DNA of 5,211 nucleotides from Candidatus Symbiothrix sp. (GTDB lineage: Bacteria > Bacteroidota > Bacteroidia > Bacteroidales > Azobacteroidaceae): contig JAISXN010000051.1 of assembly GCA_031270525.1 (NCBI GenBank), forward strand, positions 1-5,211. Reading direction: 5' to 3'. The notes under the pieces are model-generated. The model worked only from the letters and a program-made list of their open reading frames with translations. It did no database searches and was not told the DNA's origin. Position numbers and translations under genes: made by a program. Positions 1 through 5,211 of this stretch are shown one piece after another. Each line of letters begins with the position of its first letter. The stretch's first letter is position 1.

Positions 1-113
1 GGAGTTTCACGGAGTTAATTTCACGGAGGGACACGGAGTATATTTATAATGAACTCGCTTTTGAAAATAAAACTCCATGTAACTCCGTGAAATTAACTCC
101 GTGAAACTCCGTG
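1..113. repeat. Intergenic inverted repeat made of CACGGAG units
   Basis: Bases 1-28 are a perfect reverse complement of 83-110. Pairing continues inward (31-39 with 72-80, one mismatch at 34/77), leaving a loop of about 32 bases at 40-71. Each arm consists of short repeats: CACGGAG at 8-14, 22-28 and 32-38 on the left, and its complement CTCCGTG at 83-89, 97-103 and 107-113 on the right, with a variant CTCCATG at 73-79. Start-to-start spacing alternates between 10 and 14 bases and is mirrored in the two arms. The left arm is cut by the window edge, since the first four bases look like the end of another unit. It lies upstream of the likely HTCS promoter, so it is probably not in that transcript. 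It may be a terminator-like stem for an unseen upstream gene or a dispersed intergenic repeat. Its function is unknown. Confidence 0.9.
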
Positions 114-158
114 TCAAAATTCCATGTTCAAATCAAATTCAGTTTAATAAATATTTCT

Positions 159-166
159 TATATTTG
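159..166 (+). promoter_or_regulatory. Candidate -7 box (TATATTTG) of the HTCS gene
   Basis: TATATTTG matches the Bacteroidota -7 consensus TAnnTTTG exactly. It ends 20 bases before the ATG at 187, implying a very short leader of roughly 10-15 bases. No TTG is present at the expected distance upstream; the closest candidate is TTC at 138-140, 18 bases away, so the -33 element is weak. This is a sequence match only, in AT-rich DNA where chance matches are possible. Confidence 0.5.
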
Positions 167-186
167 TGGCATTAATTTAGCGGCTG

Positions 187-3100
187 ATGAAACATTTCTT
201 TTACCTGTCGATTATATGCTTATGCTTGCGGATGCAAGTAACCGCCACCTATGCCCAAGGCGCTTTTGCCGACCGCTACAATATCACCTATATAACAATG
301 GATAATGGCTTATTGCATAATTTCGTGGATGCTATTTACCGGGATAAAAGAGGATTTCTTTGGATTGCTACCAGTGGTGGCGGGCTTTCGCGTTACGACG
401 GCTACGAATTTATACAATACAACACAACAACTAATCCGGTCAAACTCAAAAGCAATTTTATTTATGGAATGGCTGAGGATTCATTTAACCGTTTATGGAT
501 TGCATCAGAAGGCGGTATTGACATCCTGTCGCTGGCTTCCTTACAACTGACTTTTCCCGGCGACCGGACAGGTTTGTTCGACCGGTTGACCGGTTGTTCG
601 GCGACAGGCGTGATTTGCGACAGCAAAGGATGCATCTGGTGCTATTACGGGGATACTTTGTATAAAATCCGTTTCGATAAAAAGGGAGATATTGAAGAAA
701 TTTACGAACTTCCTTCCGTTTCGCTCAATATTCCGGTGATTGCGATGGATGATATAGATGAAGACGGCAATATCTGGGCGGGATTGGAAAATACTGTTTA
801 TAAATTGTACGAAGGGGACGACGGGCAATTGAAAGCAATTCCCGTCGCCCCAAGCCTGGTTTTGGAACAGGGCATTATTATTTCCGCTTTTCAATTGAAA
901 GAAAATGAAGTATGGATTGGAACCGACCTGGGACTCATCCGTTACAATAAAAACAATGAACAGGTTAAAAATTACCGGTACGAACGAAACCGGATGCGGA
1001 CACTTTCCCAGAATCATGTAACCGATTTAGCGATTACAAAAGACAAACAGTTACTCGTAAGCACATTAAGGGGAATAAACGTATATAATTCGATGACCGA
1101 TGATTTTGAACTGATTGCACTCAATAATTCTCCGCAGAAAAACAGTTTGAACTCCAATTTTGTCAACTGTATGCTGACCGATGGCGACCGGATATGGATA
1201 GGCACCGAAACCGGAGGACTTAACAAGATGATACCCGGTAAATTATCCGTGCACAACTATGTCCACAGCAACGACAATCCGGCGAGCTTGTCGGACAATC
1301 CGGTCAACGCCGTATATGAAGATTCCAAAGCCTGTTTGTGGGTAGGCACGGTAGAAGGCGGATTAAACCGGAAAAATCCCGACAACGACCGGTTTACGCA
1401 CTATACGGCCGAATCGGCTTCCGCTTTGAGCCACAATTCCGTAAGCGCCATCACGGCCGACAGTATGGAACGTTTGTGGGTAGGCACCTGGGGCGAAGGA
1501 ATCAGCATTTTTGACATCAATCATCCGGAACGCCGGGCGCTTCAATACATTTCCTCTCAGACCCATCCGGGGTTTCCGGTCAATTTTGTCGGCTCCCTCT
1601 GTTACGATACCCTGAATAACGGAATGTGGATGGGTTGCAATCCGGGCATATTTTTCTACGACCTGTCCGCCGGACAGTTAATCATGCCCTTTGCCGGCGA
1701 CATTGCGGAAAATATCTATGGCGTAATCGGCTCTGTGATTGACCGTGAAAACCGTTTGTGGATGGGTTGTATGAACGGAATGTATGTCATTGATTTGCGT
1801 TCCCGCTCCGGCAAGGGATTTTCGTATCGTTATTTCCCCTACAAATTAGACCGTCCCGATTCGCACATGATTGAAAAGATTACCTGTTTTTGCCTTTCGG
1901 ATAACGGTACGCTCTGGCTGGGCAGCAACGGATACGGCATTTATCAATTTGTCCCGGATGAAAAAGGCTTTGGCCGTTTCATTGCATATACCACGGAACA
2001 GGGATTGATTAACAACAATATCAAAGGGATATTGGAAGACAGGGAAGGTTACCTGTGGATTAGCACCAACAACGGTATTTCCCGTTTCGACCCGTCGAAC
2101 AATTGTTTTACCAATTATACCCAAGAAGACGGATTGGCAAGTAATCAGTTTTACTGGAACGCTTATTGCCGTTCGCAGAAAGGCGTCCTCTACTTCGGCG
2201 GTTTAAACGGACTGACTGCTATCGACCCCAGCCGTAACCCGGCGCGGCATACCGCCGACAAAGTTACACTTACCAAACTGCGGGTAGCCTATAAAGATAT
2301 TATTCCGGGTAACCGTTATATCGACTCGGATATATCCATGGCCGGTACTTTGCGCTTGCACGAAAGCGATAAATCGTTTTCCCTGGAATTTTCGGCTTTG
2401 AATTACGAACCGCAAGTATCAGCCGTTTACAGTTACTGTCTGGCAGGTTTCGACGACGAATGGGTAGACGTTCCCGCCAGCCGCCGTTTTGCTTCCTATA
2501 CCAATTTATCGGCGGGGAAATACATTTTCCGGGTAAGGTACATCCCGGAAGGATTGAAGGCGGCAGAAGTCCCTGTAACGGAATTAACCGTAATTGTACG
2601 TCCTTATTTTTATAAAACGCCCCTGTTTATTTTATCGCTTATCATAGCGTTGGCGTGCTGTGCGGTGTATTGGTATAAACGCCGCATTTCTATCCTGAAA
2701 AAACAGCATCTGGAAATGGAAAAAAAGATAGAGGAACTGACTGTCGACAAGTTGTCTTTTTTTACCAATATTACGCATGAATTCCGGACGCCGATTACCT
2801 TGATTATCGGTCCCATCGAACGGGCTTTAAAATTAAGCTCCAACCCGAAAGTTATCGAACAGTTGCATTTTGTAGAACGAAATTCCAAATATTTACTGTC
2901 GTTAGTCAACCAGTTGATGGATTTCCGAAAAGTGGAATCCGGAAAACTGGAAATCGTAAAAGTGAAAGATGATTTTTTGAAATTCCTTGACGCCATCGTA
3001 TTCCCTTTCGAAGCCTTTGCCGGAGACCGCAACATACAAATCCGCAAATATTACCGGCTCCATTCCCCCGAATTTTTATTCGACCGGGATGCCATGCAAA

Positions 3101-4314
3101 AAGTGATTACCAATTTGCTGTCCAATGCCGTAAAATTCACGCCCGACGGAGGAAGCGTCGGTATTTATGTTACCTCCTTCTTCGATACGGAACTTCAGGA
3201 AGAAAAATTATTCGTCGGCGTCAAAGATACCGGAACCGGCATTGCCGAAGAAGATATTGACAAGATATTCAACCGTTTCTACCAATCGAAAAATCACGTC
3301 AAATTTCCGGTTTACGGACAAAGCGGTACGGGCATCGGACTTTACCTTTCACGACGGCTTGTCCAATTGCATGGCGGAAGTATTGCCGCCCGGAACAACC
3401 GGAAAGCCGGCGCTACTTTCTATCTCACATTGCCGGTTTCGAGCGGAGAAAAAACGCCGGAAACGGACAAAAGCGCCGCTTTGCCTGCAAACGATATTTC
3501 CGAAGACGTTCCGGTTCGTTTTTCACCCGGAAAACAGACTATCCTTATCGTGGAAGACAATAAAGATATGCGCGGTTATATCCAGTCTATCCTTTCTGAT
3601 ACTTACAACACGCTGGAAGCGGGAAATGGCGAAAAAGCCCTGTCGATACTGTCGGAAGTGCATGTCGATTTTATTATCAGCGACTGGATGATGCCGGTGA
3701 TGGACGGACTTGAACTTTCGCGGCGGGTGAAAGAAAATTTTTCCTTTTCGCACATTCCTATCCTGATGCTTACAGCAAAAACGGCTCAGGAAGCCCGCCT
3801 CGAAAGTTATAAAACGGGAGTGGACGAATATTTATCGAAACCTTTCAGCGAGGAATTATTGCTTACCCGGATAGCCAATATCCTGGAGAGCCGCAGACGG
3901 TATCAACAGCAATTTGCACTCAATATGAACGTGGAAGCCTTGCATATCGAAGAAGAATCGAGCGACAAAAAGTTCATTAACAAGGCATTGGAAGTAGTCA
4001 AGGCAAATTATAAAAATTCATATTACGAATCCATTGACTTTATCGAAGCTATGGGCGTCAGTAAAAGCCTGTTGAATAAAAAGATGCACAATCTTATCGG
4101 CCAGTCTATCGGTCAATTTATCCGTAACTATCGTTTGAATGTAGCCTACGGACTCATTGAGAAAAACCGCGTCACCAGAAATATGAATATATCGGAAATC
4201 GCTTATGACGTAGGATTTAACGATCCCAAATATTTTACCCGTTGTTTTACGAAACGGTTTAATATTACGCCGAGCAGCTTGCTGGAAGGAAATGAAATTT
4301 CTCCGTTATCCTGA
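187..4314 (+). CDS. Hybrid two-component system sensor/regulator (HTCS), AraC-type output
   Basis: A single protein combining sensor kinase and transcription factor, of the Bacteroidota HTCS family. The family senses glycan breakdown products in the periplasm and activates polysaccharide utilisation genes. Visible parts: a signal peptide (residues 1-24, hydrophobic, ending TYAQ); 14 Reg_prop-type repeats (about 53-680, with motifs such as LWIGT and LWVGT followed by Gly-rich turns), which fit two seven-bladed propellers; a Y_Y_Y domain (about 735-805); one membrane helix (about 812-829); a short coiled linker; HisKA with phospho-accepting His864 in THEFRTP; HATPase with Asn976/Asn980, DTGTGI at 1014-1019 and GQSGTGIGL at 1044-1052; a receiver with Glu1123/Asp1124, phospho-acceptor Asp1166, Thr1196 and Lys1218; and an AraC domain with two helix-turn-helices (about 1283-1304 and 1332-1356). 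The length of 1375 residues is normal for the family. No key residue is missing, so it should be active. The start at 187 is chosen because it gives the signal peptide. No target polysaccharide locus lies in the window, so the ligand and regulon cannot be inferred. Confidence 0.97.
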   Translation: MKHFFYLSIICLCLRMQVTATYAQGAFADRYNITYITMDNGLLHNFVDAIYRDKRGFLWIATSGGGLSRYDGYEFIQYNTTTNPVKLKSNFIYGMAEDSFNRLWIASEGGIDILSLASLQLTFPGDRTGLFDRLTGCSATGVICDSKGCIWCYYGDTLYKIRFDKKGDIEEIYELPSVSLNIPVIAMDDIDEDGNIWAGLENTVYKLYEGDDGQLKAIPVAPSLVLEQGIIISAFQLKENEVWIGTDLGLIRYNKNNEQVKNYRYERNRMRTLSQNHVTDLAITKDKQLLVSTLRGINVYNSMTDDFELIALNNSPQKNSLNSNFVNCMLTDGDRIWIGTETGGLNKMIPGKLSVHNYVHSNDNPASLSDNPVNAVYEDSKACLWVGTVEGGLNRKNPDNDRFTHYTAESASALSHNSVSAITADSMERLWVGTWGEGISIFDINHPERRALQYISSQTHPGFPVNFVGSLCYDTLNNGMWMGCNPGIFFYDLSAGQLIMPFAGDIAENIYGVIGSVIDRENRLWMGCMNGMYVIDLRSRSGKGFSYRYFPYKLDRPDSHMIEKITCFCLSDNGTLWLGSNGYGIYQFVPDEKGFGRFIAYTTEQGLINNNIKGILEDREGYLWISTNNGISRFDPSNNCFTNYTQEDGLASNQFYWNAYCRSQKGVLYFGGLNGLTAIDPSRNPARHTADKVTLTKLRVAYKDIIPGNRYIDSDISMAGTLRLHESDKSFSLEFSALNYEPQVSAVYSYCLAGFDDEWVDVPASRRFASYTNLSAGKYIFRVRYIPEGLKAAEVPVTELTVIVRPYFYKTPLFILSLIIALACCAVYWYKRRISILKKQHLEMEKKIEELTVDKLSFFTNITHEFRTPITLIIGPIERALKLSSNPKVIEQLHFVERNSKYLLSLVNQLMDFRKVESGKLEIVKVKDDFLKFLDAIVFPFEAFAGDRNIQIRKYYRLHSPEFLFDRDAMQKVITNLLSNAVKFTPDGGSVGIYVTSFFDTELQEEKLFVGVKDTGTGIAEEDIDKIFNRFYQSKNHVKFPVYGQSGTGIGLYLSRRLVQLHGGSIAARNNRKAGATFYLTLPVSSGEKTPETDKSAALPANDISEDVPVRFSPGKQTILIVEDNKDMRGYIQSILSDTYNTLEAGNGEKALSILSEVHVDFIISDWMMPVMDGLELSRRVKENFSFSHIPILMLTAKTAQEARLESYKTGVDEYLSKPFSEELLLTRIANILESRRRYQQQFALNMNVEALHIEEESSDKKFINKALEVVKANYKNSYYESIDFIEAMGVSKSLLNKKMHNLIGQSIGQFIRNYRLNVAYGLIEKNRVTRNMNISEIAYDVGFNDPKYFTRCFTKRFNITPSSLLEGNEISPLS

Positions 4315-4328
4315 TTTGGATACTTCTT

Positions 4329-4523
4329 TCAACCAATATTTCTAATTTCTCGAATAAAGTCAGGTATGGTTATGTTTTCTTGGTAATTTTTTGCAACTTC
4401 GTCAGAATTAAATTTAGACTTTTCCCGTTCAAATATTTGCACCCAAAATTCCGTATAATCATAAAAAATTTGCAGTGGTGGTTTTTGTTTTTCAATAGAT
4501 AAAGTTTCACTTGACCATTTTAT
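4329..4523 (-). pseudogene. Small protein-like frame downstream of DUF2188, start codon lost
   Basis: Reading from 4523 to the TGA at 4331-4329 gives 64 codons with protein-like composition: it opens IKWSSETLSIEKQ, has an aromatic stretch FYDYTEFWVQIFE, and ends IPDFIREIRNIG. I do not recognise a named family. No ATG or TTG begins it, the only GTG lies near its middle, and an in-frame TAA at 4529-4527 blocks extension upstream. The codon where a start is expected is ATA (4523-4521), overlapping the DUF2188 stop TAA (4522-4520) as ATAA. An ancestral ATGA overlap changed by one G-to-A step at 4521 (minus-strand reading) would explain this. The lack of internal stops suggests recent loss, or rare initiation at ATA, or a sequencing error. 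The nearby ATG at 4518 is out of frame and gives only MVK. The frame is soluble and charged, with no signal peptide or membrane segment. It is convergent with the HTCS gene, with 14 bases between the stops. Whether it is a real gene is inference. Confidence 0.5.
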
Positions 4524-4750
4524 CTTTTATCTCGCGGAGGACAAGGGTCATTACCATAAGAATTACGTTCTCGTATCATTCCATTTTCTCTATGGATAAA
4601 CAATTCGGTTCTTTCAGTTCTACTCAATTGTGTGCCGTACCGAATTGCTTCTCTTTGTGTAGAAAAGTTTCTTGAAGCCCTCGAAGCGCCAGACTTCCTT
4701 ACTGCCCATCCTGTTGAAGAAGGAACAACGTGGTTTGTTCTATTTGCCAT
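4520..4750 (-). CDS. DUF2188 domain-containing small protein
   Basis: A 76-residue protein spanning a whole DUF2188 domain, recognisable from memory of the family by the opening HVVPSSTGWAVRKSG, the middle TQREAIRYG, the ELFIH segment followed by NGMIRERNSYGNDPCPP, and a basic C-terminus DKR. The family consists of small, soluble, widely distributed bacterial proteins of about 60-75 residues with no established biochemical role. There is no signal peptide or membrane segment, so it is likely cytoplasmic. The ATG at 4750 is chosen because it starts just before the conserved HVVP motif and sits behind a good promoter. There is no strong Shine-Dalgarno sequence, only the A-rich leader usual in Bacteroidota. 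Its stop overlaps the expected start of a second small frame (4329-4523), suggesting a two-gene transcript whose second member is damaged. It is convergent with the HTCS gene and probably unrelated to it. The plus-strand frame over the same bases is an artefact. Confidence 0.88.
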   Translation of the reverse strand: MANRTNHVVPSSTGWAVRKSGASRASRNFSTQREAIRYGTQLSRTERTELFIHRENGMIRERNSYGNDPCPPRDKR

Positions 4751-4785
4751 ATCTTTAATTTTTTATGATGAATATAATAATATTG

Positions 4786-4816
4786 CAAAATTACATGAAA
4801 ATCACTGGATTTCCAA
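4786..4816 (-). promoter_or_regulatory. Bacteroidota-type promoter of the DUF2188 gene
   Basis: On the minus strand, TTG at 4816-4814 is followed after exactly 20 bases by TAATTTTG at 4793-4786. This fits the published Bacteroidota pattern of TTG, 17-23 bases, then TAnnTTTG. The -7 box ends 35 bases before the DUF2188 ATG, giving a predicted leader of about 25-30 bases. Both elements and their spacing agree, so this is the best-supported promoter in the window. Confidence 0.65.
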
Positions 4817-4906
4817 GCGCAAGCAATGAAAAAAAGTTTTTTTACAGAGGAAAGTGACCAATGTTACTTGGGCTCAGTTGCAAAACCCTGTGTTTAGCAG
4901 AGGCGA

Positions 4907-4921
4907 CAGACCGCAGGTCTG
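4907..4921. repeat. Short perfect hairpin upstream of the IS200-type element
   Basis: CAGACC (4907-4912) and GGTCTG (4916-4921) form a 6-bp perfect stem around the loop GCA. No T-tract follows, so it does not look like an intrinsic terminator. It lies 10 bases before the larger hairpin at 4932-4960 and may be part of the element's left end, or a separate palindrome that served as its insertion site. The role is inferred from position only. Confidence 0.6.
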
Positions 4922-4931
4922 AATATTAATA

Positions 4932-4960
4932 ACCCCCAATGAAGCGAAGCGATTGGGGGT
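4932..4960. repeat. Left-end hairpin of the IS200-type element
   Basis: ACCCCCAAT (4932-4940) pairs perfectly with ATTGGGGGT (4952-4960), a 9-bp stem around an 11-base loop. The loop contains GCGAAGC (4944-4950), which can fold again as a two-base-pair stem closed by GAA, the sequence of a known unusually stable DNA mini-hairpin. The structure ends 34 bases before the transposase start. IS200/IS605 and REP-associated Y1 transposases recognise subterminal single-strand hairpins in such positions, so this is probably the transposase binding site. No T-run follows the stem. Confidence 0.75.
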
Positions 4961-4994
4961 GCGAGAAATACCGATTAATCAAAACTTATCAATT

Positions 4995-5211
4995 ATGTCT
5001 TATAAACAAATCCTTTACCACATCGTGTTGCGTACCAGGTACAGCGAAAAATCGATTGCTCAGCACAACGTATCTTCATTATACAAATACATTTGGGGTA
5101 TTATCCGAAACAAAAAAGGGAAGTTGTACCGAATCAACGGCATGGAAGATCATATACATATTCTTATCGTGAAAAAGAAAAAGTCATCCGATACATCATC
5201 AACCAACAAGA
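4995..5211 (+). pseudogene. IS200-like / REP-associated tyrosine transposase (Y1, HUH), internal out-of-frame deletion, 3' end cut by window
   Basis: From ATG 4995 the frame reads MSYKQILYHIVLRTRYSEK, then LYKYIWGIIRNKKGK, then INGMEDHIHIL, the typical N-terminal half of a Y1 transposase with the HUH motif His-Ile-His (codons at 5151-5159). Family members then have roughly 40-45 more residues before the final helix with the catalytic tyrosine. Here that middle part is missing. Directly after HIHIL the original frame turns into low-complexity KKKKSSDTSST, while the frame starting at 5159 reads YSYREKEKVIRYIINQQ, the expected C-terminal helix. Its catalytic tyrosine would be the TAC at 5192-5194. 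The two halves are therefore fused out of frame by an internal deletion, and both metal-binding and nucleophile segments cannot appear in one protein. An intact gene would encode about 150 residues, a single-strand transposase acting as a dimer on hairpins like the one at 4932-4960. The gene runs past the window end, so later damage cannot be judged. Confidence 0.85.

Larger units (their letters stand above)
4907..5211 (+). mobile_element. Decayed IS200/REP-type (Y1 transposase) element, right end outside window
   Basis: Two hairpins (4907-4921 and 4932-4960) precede a broken Y1 transposase gene (4995 onward). This is the order expected at the left end of an IS200-like or REP-associated tyrosine transposase element. 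Elements of this type have no terminal inverted repeats and make no target duplications, so the exact left boundary cannot be set. It could lie anywhere between the promoter at 4816 and the larger hairpin at 4932. The tract 4862-4906 has no gene and no feature I can name. With the transposase disrupted, the copy cannot move by itself, although an intact relative elsewhere might still act on its hairpins. Confidence 0.65.

Noticed and set aside
1..113. Possible CRISPR array
   Set aside because: The units are only 7-10 bases with 3-7 base gaps, and the two halves are in opposite orientation; there are no spacer-sized unique segments.
566..602. Local repetition of GACCGG/TTGTTCG words within the HTCS gene
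   Set aside because: It is in frame inside a propeller loop and is explained by codon choice; there is no regular unit or spacing.
541..1017. Minus-strand 158-codon open frame inside the HTCS gene
   Set aside because: It lies wholly within the propeller-coding region, has no recognisable domain, and is the mirror of a clearly conserved coding frame.
2610..3047. Minus-strand 145-codon open frame opposite the membrane helix and HisKA region
   Set aside because: The opposite strand encodes invariant kinase motifs, so this frame is a by-product of that codon usage.
3167..3691. Plus-strand 174-codon frame overlapping the ATPase and receiver coding region
   Set aside because: Out-of-frame reading of conserved HATPase and receiver codons; the composition is Ser/Arg/Lys-rich with no domain.
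4632..4829. Plus-strand 65-codon frame opposite DUF2188
   Set aside because: The minus strand carries the conserved DUF2188 motifs and a matching promoter; this frame shows no family resemblance.
4829..4843. A7-G-T7 tract as an intrinsic terminator
   Set aside because: It has no GC stem, and it lies just upstream of the DUF2188 promoter on the minus strand with no gene ending there; more likely simple AT-rich sequence.
4939..5172. Plus-strand 77-codon frame starting in the hairpin at 4932-4960
   Set aside because: It overlaps the transposase N-terminal half in the wrong frame; the frame from 4995 gives the recognisable Y1 transposase sequence.

Overview
The window looks like a piece of a Bacteroidota chromosome, most likely Bacteroidales-like. 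The evidence is a full-length hybrid two-component system (HTCS) of the Bacteroidota type, promoter motifs of the TAnnTTTG class with a TTG about 20 bases upstream in one case, no clear Shine-Dalgarno sequences, and an IS200-type transposase sequence of a style I associate with this phylum. No species can be named from the sequence.

Layout. Bases 1-113 are an intergenic inverted repeat built from CACGGAG units. A TATATTTG box at 159-166 precedes the dominant gene (187-4314, +). This gene encodes a 1375-residue one-protein signalling system: signal peptide, 14 propeller repeats, Y_Y_Y domain, one membrane helix, histidine kinase, receiver and AraC-type DNA-binding domain. All phosphotransfer residues are present, so it should be functional. 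Such regulators usually sense glycan fragments and control polysaccharide utilisation genes, but no SusC/SusD or glycoside hydrolase gene lies in this window, so its target is unknown.

From 4329 to about 4816 the strand reverses and the DNA becomes AT-rich. A good minus-strand promoter (4786-4816) drives a 76-residue DUF2188 protein (4520-4750). It is followed, overlapping by 4 bases, by a 64-codon protein-like frame (4329-4523) that lacks any normal start codon. An ancestral ATGA stop/start overlap appears to have become ATAA, which keeps the DUF2188 stop but removes the second gene's start. This pair is convergent with the HTCS gene, and the stops are 14 bases apart.

The right end (about 4907-5211) is a decayed IS200/REP-type element. 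It has two hairpins, then a Y1 (HUH) transposase gene whose HUH motif and catalytic-tyrosine helix have been joined out of frame by an internal deletion, with a short shared sequence at the junction. The window ends before the element does.

I found no complete new system. The points most worth a second look are the lost-start gene behind DUF2188, the structured repeat at the left edge, and the transposase deletion next to a hairpin whose loop holds the GCGAAGC mini-hairpin sequence.
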